Assembly: GCA_963971285.1 (NCBI GenBank)
Contig: OZ020250.1
Location: 18,690,783-18,754,782 of the forward strand
Reading direction: 5' to 3'
Source: Astropecten irregularis
Lineage: Eukaryota > Echinodermata > Asteroidea > Paxillosida > Astropectinidae
DNA: 64,000 nt
The notes beneath the pieces were generated by a model. That model made no database searches, was not told the origin of the DNA, and worked only from the letters and a program-made list of their open reading frames with translations. Made by a program: the position numbers and the translations under genes. Of this stretch, positions 42,583 to 56,306 are shown one piece after another; positions within the stretch are counted from its first letter, which is position 1, and the number at the start of each line of letters is the position of its first letter.

Positions 42583-42928
42583 AAGGTAGTATCATACTTT
42601 GGTAGCATACTGAAACAGAAATCTTCACAGATTTATCTTTAACGAACGGGGTATAAAGATGGTGATGCTAGAAACATACCGTTACAATTGAACTGCTGTA
42701 TTTAGAAAAGAGTTAAACCAATGACCGAAAACAATTTTGATCTTTAAAAGATCAAAAATAACGGTGAAAAGATTTCAAAACAACCGTGGGCGTTTTCACT
42801 GTTTTTTTTTTCAAAAAAGTGGGCACCGTGTGGGACTGGAAATTATTTCACAGATGACTGTTACTGTATCTGTCTTGATATTTTTACCCTGCTTTTCTTT
42901 GATAAAAACTAAAGTATGATATAACCTT
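42583..42928. mobile_element. TA-family MITE, left of a head-to-head pair
   Basis: TA-bordered TIRs aaggtagtatcatactttgg and taaagtatgatataacctt. Two bases separate it from the next copy. Confidence 0.8.
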
Positions 42929-42930
42929 TA

Positions 42931-43289
42931 CAGGTAATATCATACATTGGTTTTTGTCAAAGAAATACAGATTCATGGGCACAAATATCAAGGACGATAC
43001 AGTAATAGTCATCTGTGAAAATTTCAGTACCATACGCTGTCCACTTTTTGAGAAAACAGTGAAAAACGGCCACAGTATTTCTTAAGTCTTTTCTCTTTTA
43101 TTTTTGATCTTTTAAAAGATCAAACAGATTTCCGGTCGTTGTTTTACTCATTTCTGGATAAATACACCATTTCAGGCGGAAACATTTCAACGGTATGTTT
43201 CTACCACCATCATCTTCATACCCTGTAATTTATACGTTAATCTGTGAACATTTCTGTTTTGGTTTCTTACCAAAGTATGATACAACCTT
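42931..43289. mobile_element. TA-family MITE, right of a head-to-head pair
   Basis: Left caggtaatatcatacattgg, right ccaaagtatgatacaacctt then TA; internal order inverted with respect to its neighbour. Together they form a 700-bp imperfect palindrome. Confidence 0.8.
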
Positions 43290-44491
43290 TAACAGAGACA
43301 TGGATAGAGAAATTAATCGCGAGGTCGGTCAGAATCAAAGTGATTGCTTTGTGTCAGATGATGTATTTGAATGCTAATAGTAATAAGCTAGCTCCAAGCT
43401 CTAATCTGTGAATGCAGCGTGTATGTACACCGTACGATGTCGTGCATGTAGTCATGACTCATGCTATTCACTTAATGAAAGAGAAATACTGCAGATAGCA
43501 ATCACGAATGATGCGCATAAATAATGTCTTGAATAAAGGCGCTTCCGTTTAATGAATTGAAGCGGATTAAGGAAGTTTTGGTTATAATTTTGCTCACGTG
43601 CCTGTGGCTAAGGAATGGACGGGACAATGAGAAATAGTTCCTTTATCAACCTCACTTGACATTTTACTTTGTAAATTTCAAGTTCAACGTCACTTTTCGT
43701 GCTTTATCGAAGTCAGAATATAAAAAAAAAAAAAAGTTACTTCGCGTATTTTCGACAAGAGTAATGTCATCAATTGAGTTTTGGCATTGAGATCAGCGCG
43801 GACATCCGGGTACTTGAACTTTCATTCTCATAACTTGACAACCGATGAAAACTAACGTGTAGATGGCGCAAGCTACGGACAAATCACGCACAAAGCGCCC
43901 GTCGTCGAGTCGCGATTCAGAATTGTTTCCATAGTATTTTTGTCAAGAAGCAGATATCGTCTTCTGCGGTACGACTGTCATTATCAGGTCATAGATTGTC
44001 CTCCGACAATTCTTCTTTGCAGTAGGGCCAAACGTTTCTAAGATAAAGCAATCCTGGCAGCTTATTGTCTTAAAAAACATTCATCGTGCCGCTTTGTTTT
44101 CATCGCTCCAAGTTGGAATGACGTCACCCCTCTCTGACCTATTGTGAATGATTGTGTACAGCCCACAAACATGTCGTCACTGTCCTTAATAGTGTCAAAA
44201 GAGTGCACTCATTAGGTGAAAAAGTATTAAGGCCAATAACGCCTTTAACGAAATCAGTAATTGCATAAATCACTAGATCTTCTATACCTGTCCGTACAGT
44301 AGCCAGAAATCTACCCATTCTTTCTACTGTGCTTAGAATCCTGGGCCACAATTCTGGTCGTTTCTCATTCCCCCTTCCACACCAACACCACAATAACCCC
44401 GCCACGAGCAACTTCCATCCTGTATTTGTGCCTAAATGGACTCATGCCCAAAACCAGTTCAAAATAAACATGCATACCCAACCAAGCCAGC

Positions 44492-44633
44492 GATCGATTT
44501 CACCAAACTCATCGTAACTTTCTATCAATCGTAAGACTTATGATGCATCATGTAGCCCTTCATATGATGTGAAGGGTTAGCCTTCGTAACTCGAGTTACG
44601 ATCGATCGTATATGGCTTCGTGAAATCGACCCC
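44492..44633. mobile_element. CGATCG/TCGAGT hairpin element, copy 3
   Basis: gatcgatttcaccaaactca on the left, gcttcgtgaaatcgaccc on the right, inner aactcgagtt and cgatcgatcg as in 13475. Confidence 0.7.
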
Positions 44634-47174
44634 AGTCATTATTATAAAAACCGAAACGTACAATTTGTCCCAACAATTTTTAAATGACGGTCGGGAATTT
44701 ATTCAGACGTGACAAAATGAACGTCTGGATGATACAATCGGGTTATGCCGGTACAATATCCCGAGCTCCGCTCGGCGAAATAATCAAACCATTCTACCGC
44801 GTCTTATTTACAGAAGATTGGACTTTGTGGCTCGTTGTCATGGATACTGGTATTTGGTTCCTTGCATTGCCGTCGCCATCAGCAACCATCTGGAGAAACT
44901 TGATAGTTCGTGACTGCATAATCAGTTTCGTATTTGGAAAATCGACCATATTCATGTTTCTGTAGACTGTGCATATTATAGTCGGTTGTGTGTCAATACT
45001 ACGCAGTTGTACCAATTGGACCTTTTCATATAATTTATTATCGATGTGGGATGATACATAATGAATGTGTGTTGGTCTACAATCATTTATAATTATGTAG
45101 CAAACATTGCATGTATAATCAATACTATGTTGACGGCAAAACGTCAAATGTACGATGAGTTTGCTTGTTCGTCGATATTTTCATAATTGAACATGAATTT
45201 ACAATTGCCCATCTTCATCGATCATTGTGGACACAACCTGTTTTCAAGGCTGTGTATCTCGTGACATTTCTGTAATAGGCCTACCGATTGTAATGTGAAC
45301 CCGCAGCCGTGCCTATTTCGCATCCCAACTTATACATGAATTTCCAATTTCATTTGCCTCGGTTTCCCTTTCCAATTTATATAATTCTCTTCTGTTTACC
45401 CTCTTCGTCTATCCTTCCCCCTGGCTTGTGGCTATCTGTGGCCTCACTTTTTCGCTCCGTGTGTGTTTGTGCCCTATGTCCGGCCGGTATCTGGGCACGA
45501 TTCTGACGAGTTTAAAAACCAATCATCAGTACCCCTTGAATTTGGCGTCTGCCCCCGTAATGACTCGAAAAGAAATTATACATTATGTGTTATTCTCCGT
45601 GATTACAGATGGAGCAGTGCTATTTAAAGACTAGTGAAGGCCTATTTTGTTCTTCCCACAACCTCTCATTTATTTTTTCAATTCTGCTTTGTCTCCTTCA
45701 AAGGTCGCTTCAATTTAGCAAGCAAATTTGCCAGAGGAGACCAAGGAAACCAAACCATTCAGCAAAAACAAACAAGCAAGTCGAATTTGCTAAATTTCGC
45801 AAACACAACAAAATCTTGATCAAATTCCATCATATTAACCACACAACGTGCATCCCGAAGAAAATTAGCGACTTCTCAATTGTGAATTTTGTCTTCCCGC
45901 CATTTTTGTGCAGACAATAATGGCGGGACACTCACACACCCACAAAATAAATACGTTCACGAATAATAGCTAACTGCACCAAAGAAAGGACACAAATTTA
46001 GCGCAAAAAGGTCAGTGGCAAAATCACCCATCAATCCATCAAAATGTCATGTGCACTTTGCATTACCAGCAGTCAATTTCACTCTTGACATGCCGTGTTA
46101 CACGGCGCAGATTTTAAGTGACCACATGCAGCCCAACAACAAACATCCCGTAAAAGGTAAAGTCAAAGCGTAAACGCAATTTCACGCTGAAAATGTTAAG
46201 TACAGAACAGCATGCGTGCAGGACCTATATTGCTATATCAGTTTCAAGTAATTAACACACGACTGGTAAGACCCTATTAGCCACGCTGAATGGTAGTAGT
46301 GTATTGCAGCCAACGTCATATCATCGATTGGTACGGTTACAACTTCGACCGAAAATGCGTTATTAGAGAGGACACAAAATACGTTGCATTTCAATATTGA
46401 AGACGATTATAATAGAAGGCCCACACTTTGAAATTGAAAATCGTGAAAAATTTCTCAGCAGCAACTGCCAAAATGGGATTGTTAAATTTATGTTATAAAA
46501 ACTCACTGTTTATGAAGAAATTAATTGATATTTTACCAATTATTAAAGGTGTTGTGCCTTCAAAATGCTGTCATCATTGAATATCACACACTTCAGTTGA
46601 TATCGATTGCAGCAATTACAAGTGAACAAAAATGGAATGTGCTTATCTTAATTTAAAACAACAACAACAACAAACAATGAAATGTTAACACACATTCCAA
46701 TGACGTGTTCACAGTTTAATGTTTCGATATCAATTTTGATATCTACAGCGTGTTCCAAAAAACGCAACACTGTTTCGGTAAACATTATGTTAAAAATGAA
46801 CTGTTTATCACTTTAAGATTCAGATATTATGATACAACCATGTCTTAGCTAACACCATGTAGAAATTAAGCAAAATCGGGCTGAAATTGGCGAAAATAAG
46901 ACCAATTGAAAGAGTACTCTTTAAAAACAAATTTGCATTCTTCCAGAATAAATGGTAAATACACACATAATGTGTATGAAAGAAAGATGAAAATCGGGTT
47001 TTGAGGTTGGGTGATTCAGTCTTAGTTTTCTCCCCCAATTCCAGTCCAATTTTGCTCAAATTCTACATGATGATAGCAAGACATGGGTGTATCGCATATC
47101 TGATATCTGAAGTGGTGATCAGTTTTTGAATAGTTTTTGGGACGCCCAGTATGTTTGGAATTGGTGATCTCTTC

Positions 47175-47432
47175 AAAGTAAAAAAAGAACGTGACAGAAC
47201 AGCCTGTTTATGAGTTGATTTGTCATGGAATAAAACAAACCTGTGAAATTTACAGCTCATGTCATCATCGGAAACATAAGAAAACAGGTCACGGTATTTT
47301 CAAATCTATTCACAGGAGTTTTGATCTTATACCCCGAGATCAGCACCATCTTCATGCCCTGAAAGTTATAGGAAAATCTGTGGAGATTTCTGTTTGGGTA
47401 TGTAATACCAATTCTGTTTACTGTACCTTTTA
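47175..47432. mobile_element. TA-family variant, partial
   Basis: Right half clear: tataccccgagatc, catcttcatgccctgaaagt, taccaattctgtttactgta then cctttt. Left end missing. Confidence 0.55.
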
Positions 47433-47934
47433 AAGAAAATCACGGTTTTTGTATTCATGTGCTTTTGTTTCTTGCAAGCAGAATGTCAGGCTGTGCATTG
47501 AGTATCGTTGGCGTCGTTTTCGTGTACAGAGGGCATGGGTCGCCTCTTGCAATTAATACACGTATACTATAATCGTCACCTGCTGCAGACGTACCAGCCA
47601 CTTAATTAAAATATTTTCTTAATGGCAATTTGAAGCATAGTGAAAAAAAATGGAAGCCGTCCGTGTTTGTCCCATGGTGGAATAGAAGAGATAATATAAT
47701 CATGATACACGATACACGAAGATGCATGAGACACCATTCATTAATGTTTAGATTGTGCACATAAATTGGTGGGCTTGCTTGGTATAATGGAAAATTATAA
47801 TCATTATTTTACGGTAAACAAAACAGAATGATTTCGTTTTTTAATCCTTACTCTGACCAAAAGCAATTTGTCACATACACAAACAGTATAAATATATCAT
47901 CGTAATAGTATCATAAAAAACCGAGGATGGGACC

Positions 47935-48192
47935 CTATGGAGACTTTCCCATAATTTTCGTGCGCAATCTTTTCTTACCTATTTGTAAATATTCTTCCAA
48001 ACCAATGAACTTGAAATTGACATTATGTTCATATTGAGAGCATTCTCTGTCTTCTATTAAAATATGGACAGTAAAATATGTCTTTAAAGGGTAGCTGGTA
48101 CCTTAGGGAGACATCGAAAAGTCTCCCTAAGTCCCGATGTCTCTCTAATGTCCACTTTTAGATGATAACGCGTCTCCCTATGATACCCCATT
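47935..48192. mobile_element. GGGAGAC repeat element, copy 2
   Basis: Inverted copy of 2883-3132: gtctccctaagtcccgatgt, gtccacttttagatgataac, ending gtctccctatgatacccc. The opposite end, accctatggagactttccc, also matches. Confidence 0.68.
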
Positions 48193-48288
48193 TGTAATTA
48201 TATTTGTTATCATAAAAACAAAAATTAGGCCTAAGTCTTAATTTTGCAGTCAGAGATGAAATTACAAAACCAGTTTTAGAGTGCATTA

Positions 48289-48806
48289 CTACGGCGCTCC
48301 ATAAGTGCCATTCCTCTCCATTCCATAACCACACAATTATTATCTCGCCAAGTCGACTTCTTAAGCCCTAAAGGTCGACTTATTTGAGATAATTTATCCG
48401 GGCAAGGTGCCTAGGTGAAAACTAAGAAGTCGACATTATCCTTATAATATTCCTCACCAAGTCGACTTACTGAAACAAAGATGTCAACAGGTTCTGATAA
48501 TTATATCACATCAAGACGACTTTGCTGAAAGAAGGAAGTCGACTTGTCCTGGAAGGTTCATCTTGCACAGACGACTTTACAGAAACTGATGTTAATAATT
48601 GTCACAGGATAAGACGAGTTTTTAGATGCACTTTGTTGACTTGGCCAATAAATCATCAGGATAAGTCGACTTCACGTTTACGTTTGAGGTCAACTTGTTG
48701 AGATAATTATTGAGACAAGATGACTTTTACAACTAAAAATGTCGACTAGGTAGATAAATTATGTGGTTATCTTGATAAGTGGAATGGTACTCGTGGAGCG
48801 CCATGA
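48289..48806. mobile_element. Element with about 14 spaced AAGTCGACTT motifs
   Basis: Ends ctacggcgctccataagtgc then cattcc, and the inverse ggaatggtactcgtggagcg then cc. Inside, variants of the palindrome aagtcgactt (gtcgac, gacgac, gtcaac) recur about every 30-40 bp with gagataatta spacers. End design matches 34212-34389. No coding capacity. Confidence 0.72.
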
Positions 48807-49429
48807 TTACGCACTGGCCGCGTGGTATATCTCTTTTATACGATCAGAGAGCTCGATTGTATAACACGTGTACTACCTTCTTTAAAAACAAAACCCAGAC
48901 ATCATCAGATTTTCCTAAGTTACCATCATATAATTTCTGCCGAGCAAGATATTATGCATCCAATATTTATCACGAAGAGACACAAAAACAACAACACAAG
49001 AAACCGGAGATGAATTTAGATTGGATACTTACTATGAGGAAGAATTGCTCCTCGGGTATCAGAATTGTGTAGGCCTTCCTCCGTGCGTCAGCTCGATTAT
49101 GATCCTCGGTAATAATATGAAGGCGGTGCAAGGGGCGAAGATGTACCGCGGTGCGCGATGCGAATCTTCAGGCGATCGCCGTTACTATGAAAACAGCCTG
49201 TCCTGAGATATAGATGCATGCGCTGTATAATACCCGTCTGTATCACATGCGTGGGGCCTTATGCTATTTTTCGATGTGTTTTTTTGTCCGCATCTGCACT
49301 GCATCTCAGAGGGGTTAGCCAATTATTATACGTCACACGATTCCCTCGCTCGCATTACTCCGTGGGACTCCGTTGCCATGTCACGTGATGGTGGCATTAT
49401 AATTGCCAACAATTATCATAGAATTATTA

Positions 49430-49988
<559 letters not shown>

Positions 49989-50212
49989 TGAGGGGGTGGG
50001 GTTGGTTGTTGTATCATGGTAGATGTCGCAATCACGTACTTTTTGTTTGTCATTGATCTAATGGGGTTATATTTGATCAAAAGTAAGGCAAGGCTCTTAG
50101 GACACTCGGACAAGTATAATGTCAAGGTTAATTTGTTTTTTAAATGGAATAATTTTGGGTCATATATTTGCAGTTAAGGAAAGGCACCATTGTCAGCATG
50201 CACAATATACCA

Positions 50213-50700
50213 GGGGTCAATTTAGCTGCTTAAGCACCAACATTTGCTTAAGCTCCAAAAACCTGGTAAAAATGATCAGGGGCCAATTTCATAGAGCTGC
50301 TTAGCACAAAAATGTGCTAAGCATGACATTTCTGTCTTGATAAAAACAGGGTTAACAATCAAATTTCCATTTGTTGTGCATCACTTGTGATTGGTCTTAG
50401 GCTGTTGTTCGCTAACCATGGATATCAAATGGAATTTTTAATGGTGATTTGTTTTATTGAGCAAAATATTTTTGTCGGCGAAGCAAATTTTTGTGCTTAT
50501 AATATCAGCTCCATGAAATTGGCCCCTGTATGCCAGCCAAAACTCCTTGTGAATGTTATGCTCAGCAAACAATGGCCAAATACAAATCAAAAGCAGTAAA
50601 CATCACATGGAAATTTGGTTGGTAATCCTGTTTGATCAAGGAAGATGTTTCGTGCTTAAGCAAATTTCGGTGCTTAAGCAGCTCTATGAATTTGGCCCCT
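50213..50700. mobile_element. Outer GGGGCCAATTTCA-family MITE, interrupted
   Basis: Left half 50213-50278 (ggggtcaatttagctgctta), right half 50527-50700 (tatgccagccaaaactcctt ... ctctatgaatttggcccct). A member of the same family is inserted between. Confidence 0.75.
50279..50526. mobile_element. Inner GGGGCCAATTTCA-family MITE
   Basis: Ends ggggccaatttcatagagct and agctccatgaaattggcccc, with the tgttcgctaaccatggatat core. Nested in the outer copy, so it moved more recently. Confidence 0.78.
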
Positions 50701-51136
50701 GATTGTTTGATAGATTTAAGAAATTGAAACAAAGTATCAGGCCAGAAAATAAAGAGTCTTACTGGAACCTAGTATTATGGTAAAGCAAGGGTTTTATAAT
50801 TCATTTTAATGAATATTTCATGTTCACAAAAAGCTCAGAATTAATTTTAAAGGATTTACATGAAAAACGTCTTAAAGCAGTCACGTGATGTTTGTCGTGT
50901 TCAGCGAAAATCAATTACCCGTGTCTCATGGGAAAAAATAATCATAAAAAACGGGGATCCTGTCTGGAGACATGGAAATGTCATTTAAGTCACCATGGAA
51001 ACGTGCTAGTGCTTTCTCGAGGGACTTGTGATTTGCATAGGGATAAATGCCTATACGGTTGGTTTCCACGCACAGGGCATCTTACCAGGACATGCGGTAA
51101 TTCCTCCAGGTTTTGGCTGGAGCTCTTGCCCTTTTA

Positions 51137-51482
51137 AAGGTAGTATCATACTTTGGTTTTTGTCCGGAAATACAGATTCATGGGCAAACATATCAAGGAC
51201 GATACAGTAAAAGTCATCTGTGAAAATCTCAGTCCCATACGGTGCCCAATTTTTGAGAAAACAGAGTGAAAAACGGCCACAGTATTTCTTAAGTCTTTTC
51301 TCTTTTATTTTTGATCTTTTAAAAGACCAAAAAAAAATTCGGTTGTTGTTTTACTAATTTTTGGATAAATACACCATTTCAGGTGGTATGTTTCTACAAC
51401 CACCATCTTCATACCCTGAAAGTTATAAGTAAATCTGTGACCATTTCTGTTTTGGTGTTATACCAAAGTATGATACTACCTT
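51137..51482. mobile_element. TA-family MITE, inverted, 346 bp
   Basis: TA-bordered TIRs aaggtagtatcatactttgg and ccaaagtatgatactacctt. Confidence 0.82.
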
Positions 51483-51692
51483 TAAAATATGTTTCTGTTA
51501 GTTATTTTTGTCTTATTTGTTATTAATTATGCGTTCATCTTTTTTTTTGCATTATCCTTTTATGAAAAAAGCCAGGGTTCTAAACGCCAATAAATTGCAC
51601 ATTAAGTGGAATTGTAAACAAACTGGTCTTAAATTATACGTAATTATATCACTACTCAAGTGTGCCTATTCAAGCATCGATATGAAGCCTTA

Positions 51693-52347
51693 AAGGCAGC
51701 GTACAGGATTTGCAAGGCCTCCAAAAACATTATCGAGTTTGAGACAGAAAATGGACTCAACAGTTCAGTGCAAACAGTCACCATGGGAAATATTGGTTCA
51801 TCAGATGCTGGGGTTTTCAAGGAAATCGAGATTTATAGTGTCTTTTAAAAAGAACATTCGTCCGAACGATCTTTTTAGCATTTCGAAAGCGTGGTGTACC
51901 CGTGAAGGATTCGGAGGGGGGGAGATTATTTCGGCCGTATTTCTGCTGCTATCCAGATGAACAAAGCGTAAAAAGGTACATGAAACAATGTCTGTAAGGA
52001 AGTTTAAGACCTTCACTTCAAAACCGTTGCTGACAGTGAAAGCACCGTAATCCATCATATACCTTAACTGACAAACCTGTAGAAGTTTGAGGTCAATCAG
52101 CCATCTGGGCCACGAGAAAATAGTGAAAACCCATTTACACAATTATGCATTCATAATAAAACGCTTAGAAGCGATTTATTCCAATCGGAAAATAGTTTCA
52201 TTTATTTCTCAACGAATATGGCATTTCAGACAAAAACATTTCATGGGATGTTTTCTCCTATCATCACCATTATACTGTGTAAGTTTTATGTGAATCTGTG
52301 ATCTTGAAGTGTATTTTGTCTTACCAATTCTGTACCATCCCTTTAAG
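51693..52347. mobile_element. TA-family variant, long and diverged
   Basis: ttaaaggcagcgtacaggat on the left, ccaattctgtaccatccctt then TA on the right. About 650 bp; middle part (51740-52080) is not shared with shorter copies. Confidence 0.5.
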
Positions 52348-52756
52348 TACCAAATTCAGCCAAAACGCACATCTTTGCAAATTCTATAGGCTCTCTTTAA
52401 CTATCCAAGCTACAATGTATTTCCGTTTAGTAGCAATATTCCGTCCTCGATGGCCATTGCGTGCGCAGTGCTTGTTTGAGTAAACAAGACGGCCTAGGAC
52501 CTATTGCACTTAAACAATTAAAATCAATAAGTCAATAGCTATGACGTTTCTTGAAAAACAACCCCTTAGTGAACCGATTGAATTAATAATTTTTCTATAT
52601 TGCCTTTAGTGAGTTTTTAATTACTCTGCAAATCAATTAATTAATCGAAATTACCTTTTGAAGGAATTAGAATCAGACTCCCAGGAAAACGTTCTAAAGA
52701 CTGTGAGCTGGGTCGAGTGGGGTAGACGGAACTGGGTCAGGTGAGTTTAGGTATTA

Positions 52757-53057
52757 AAGGTCACAGAACAGCACTCAAAATGTGTCCGATCCAGCTCGAA
52801 AATTTGAGCTCAATAAGACATCTGAGTCACGAGAAAATAGCGAAAACCCGTCTCAATCTTATAAAACATAAAGAATGGTTTTGAGATTCAAACTGTTTTC
52901 GGTCTGTGTTTTACTAATTTCTGTATATAGATACACTATTTCAGGCAAATACATTTTAACTGTTTGTTTCTACCAGCACCATCTTCATATCCTGAAAGTT
53001 ATACGTAAATCTGAGAACATTTCTCCTTGGGTATGCTACCAATCCTGTACTGTATCT
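52757..53057. mobile_element. TA-family variant (AAGGTCACAGAACAG)
   Basis: TA-bordered; right end gctaccaatcctgtactgta then tct. Interior caccatcttcatatcctgaa as in the family. Confidence 0.6.
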
Positions 53058-53299
53058 TAAGAGGTATGGTGTTTTTTGCTGAGTGATTGTATGGATGTGA
53101 GTCAACGTATATTGAAGAGCAACATAGCACTGGCACTGCAGGGAAAGTGGCCTATCTATTACAGTTTTGATCCAGGTCAGTCAGTTTCACCGGGTCAGTA
53201 TACTTGAGTCAAAGTCGGTGCTTCAGACACCAGTGGGCAAAAGCTATGACAATTATGTACCAGTTTCTACATGCCATACATATTGAATGACATTCCAAA

Positions 53300-53852
53300 G
53301 GCCTTTTCGAAACGGAGACTCAAGCTCAGGCTCAGGCTCAGGCTCAGGCTCCGGCTCAGGCTCCATTTCGTGAATCCATTCTAAAATAACTGGTATCAAA
53401 ATAGAGGCTTTTGGCTGTATATTCTCTGGTTTGAAAAGGAAAACAGATCTTCACCTTCAATGAAAAACCACCATGCGCGGTTCTACGGGGGGGCTAGGGG
53501 GGGCTGTAGCCCCCCCCCAAAAAAAAATTGTGTAGCCCCCCCAAAAAAAATGCAAGTGAAAAAAAAAAAATCTTGAAAATACTGGATTTTTAAGTTATTA
53601 AGCGCCAATTACATAAAAAACGCGTTGTGTGGGCTATAATGTGCATGTTTTTCGACCCCTAATAAGACATAGCAGAAGCGAGTGTTAGAAGAACCCAAAA
53701 TATTGGGTCTTCTTGCCCCCCAAAAAAATAATGGCTCTTCTAGCCCCCCCAAAAATTTTGACTCTAGAACCGCGCCTGAAAACCACAACCTATATTTTAA
53801 GTATATATAAATGACAGAGCCTGAGCATGAGATTCCTTTTTCGAAAAGGTCC
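53300..53852. mobile_element. GAGCCT fold-back element, copy 6, interrupted
   Basis: ggccttttcgaaacggagac then four aggctc units on the left; ttcctttttcgaaaaggtcc on the right. The core breaks at gaaaaaccac, where the hAT-like element is inserted. Confidence 0.76.
53472..53778. mobile_element. hAT-like MITE, 307 bp, perfect 8-bp TSD, copy 2
   Basis: Ends catgcgcggttcta and tagaaccgcgcctg. aaaaccac flanks both sides (53464-53471 and 53779-53786). Removing the element and one repeat restores the family sequence gaaaaaccacaacctatatt. Confidence 0.88.
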
Positions 53853-54728
53853 TTGGTAACGTCAACACAAATGGGACTCGCCAAACTTGAACCTCCACTA
53901 TAGCTTAATATTGATTCCGACTGGACGCCTCTGATGAGATACAAACACGTATTATACGACCTTCCTATTCCCCATCTCGTCTCAATTATGTACATTGTAG
54001 TGACCGTGGAATTGGATCTTAAGAGGCAGGGCATGGTGGCACGACATGATACACAAGCCTCCTGATGATTTGTATATGAACACTGAGCCAAATTGAGGTT
54101 TAATATTCCACTCCTGCCGTTAATAATTGAAGCCGTTTGCCAAGAGATTGATAAACAAACAAAAGCCTCAAGGAAATGAGCGGGAAAGAAGGTTGCCTGA
54201 CTTTATTACGGTTCTCCAAGGCGAAGCACATCCGTCAGTTCTAACACACTATTTACCTTCAGTCAATGATTGCATGCATGCTTGAAACTTAAGTCGATGT
54301 AGTCTGGTTCCCTGCCCAAAGATTCCCTGACGACTCTTATTTAAAAATCTTAGAATTGACAGAGAATTAGACGGAGATTCTTGGTCGGGGAACCAGACTT
54401 ATTTTATCGATGACAAGCCGAAATGTTTGAGATTTTGACAGTGTATCAATGAAGTCACCATGGGATTGACTGATGACTTCGTTTTAAAATCTGTTTTCTG
54501 GTCACCATCACATTCAGCTTTGTGATTAACATCTTGGTCTAAAAATGGCCCTTTTGCGATGGCACCAAAGGGACACCGTAATAGCGTATAGTCGTGCGAG
54601 AAAAATTAGCTACTTACTGTATAATTGGTTTTGAATTTCCAAAGACAATTCTCAAAAATAGGCCGTGTCTTTTCATGTTTCTTGCAGTTGTTAACCAGTA
54701 GTAAAATCTTTCATAGAGCCTTATCATA

Positions 54729-54965
54729 GGCCAATTTCATAGAGCTGCTTAAGCACAAAAATGTGCTTAAGCATGAAAAGTCTTCCTTGATCAAGCAAGA
54801 TTACCAACCAAAATTCCATATGATATTTTACTGCTTTTCATTAATTGGATTCGGCCATTAATTTGCTGAGCATAACATTCACAATGGGTTTTGGCTGTCA
54901 TTTCATTTACCAAGGTTTTTGGTGCTTATAGCAAATTTGGTGCTTAAGCATTCCATGAAATTGGT
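54729..54965. mobile_element. GGGGCCAATTTCA-family MITE
   Basis: Ends ggccaatttcatagagctgc and gcattccatgaaattgg; interior ttggctgtca and gaccttgg-type blocks inverted relative to 39087. Confidence 0.68.
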
Positions 54966-55504
54966 CGAATTCTGCGGTAAGGAGTGCCTTGAAATTGGGC
55001 CCAGCCCAACTGAGCTGCACCCGATCAAAAGCGAATTCGTCCCCACTCATTCCCTCAATGTCTCTCGCTTCATCTTCCCTTTTCCCATCCAATTTATTTT
55101 CAAGGGCTTACTCTTGACAACTCCACATTCAACTCGACGTTTGTTATCAAAGAATACAGCACAATCCATCTCCACGTGTCACGCATGCATTCGATCCAGT
55201 GCATATACCTCCGTAGCTCTTTCAGCTTCATTCTTTCTTTCAAATTAATCTTCTGAGACACCTATCTGTTTTTATATCATATTCATTACTTAATTACTCA
55301 TTATACCAGACAACGGTTGTCAGACATATCAATAAATGTGAACCTGTACCATGCAACAAAGGCCTTATAATGTACGTTCAGACCTTTTCTTGTTTTCTTT
55401 TTAAGCCAACATGTCACAAAAACAAGACAGCATAAGCGGGTAATTGTCACATGTCACTTTCTGATAGGGAGGCCGGGTAAATACTGAGACGCAATCAAAA
55501 ACAT

Positions 55505-55930
55505 AGATTCTATGGGCCTTTACGAAACCTGGCTTGAGGCTAGGCTTGGTACTTATTTTGCTACCGCCATCTGAGGCCCACAAAACAAAATGAAGGGATT
55601 GGGCCACATGATGAAGCCAAAGAAAGGCTTCAGCTTCGCCATGTATCTCAAGCCCTTCATTTCATTTAGGACACAAAATGGCAGTAGCATAATAAATCCC
55701 AAGCCTAGCCTCAAGCCCCATTTCGTAAAGGCCCTAGGGGGATTTATTTTGCTACTGCCATTTTGTGTCCTAAATGAAATGAAGGGCTTGAGATACATGG
55801 CGAAGCTGGAGCCTTTCTTCGGCTTCGTCGTGTGGCCCAATCCCTTATTTCGTTTTGTGGGCCTCAAATGGCGGTAGCCAAATAAGTACCAAGCCTAGCC
55901 TCAAGCCAGGTTTCGTAGAGGCCCATAGAA
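55505..55930. mobile_element. Large inverted repeat of GCTTGAGGC elements
   Basis: attctatgggcctttacgaa ... and its inverse ttcgtagaggcccatagaat bound two arms of about 210 bp (gcttgaggctaggcttgg / ccaagcctagcctcaagc). Two head-to-head copies of the element at 29289. Confidence 0.78.
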
Positions 55931-55953
55931 TCGTATTCAAGGAGTAGTCTTTA

Positions 55954-56305
55954 AAGGTAACTTCATACCTTGGTAAATTGAGATTCATGGGCAAAAATAT
56001 TAAGAAAGATACATAACAGTCATCTGTGAAATTTTCAGTCCCATACAGTGTCCATTTTTTTATTCAGAAAACAGTGAAAGACGCTCACGGTAATTTCAAA
56101 TCTATTCACATGAGTTTTGTACTCACCCCGAGATCAAAACTGTTATTGGTCTTCCAGTTTGTTATACGGTTTTCTGGATAAATACATAGTTTTATGCAGA
56201 AACATTTTAACGGTATGTTTCTACCATCACCATCTTTATATACCCTATAAGTTAAAGGTAAATCTGTGAAGATGTATGTTTTAGTATGCTACCAAAGTAT
56301 GATAT
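55954..56305. mobile_element. TA-family MITE, inverted
   Basis: Left aaggtaacttcataccttgg, right gctaccaaagtatgatatca (last bases lost). Abuts the next element. Confidence 0.7.
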
Positions 56306-56306
56306 C

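Noticed and set aside
48340-48780. CRISPR-like array of AAGTCGACTT
   Set aside because: Repeat is only 10 bp, variable, in both orientations and lies between transposon-type inverted ends.
55553-55877. Pair of similar proteins on opposite strands (MRPTKRNKG / MKGLGHMMK)
   Set aside because: Both are readings of the same inverted repeat; non-coding transposon.
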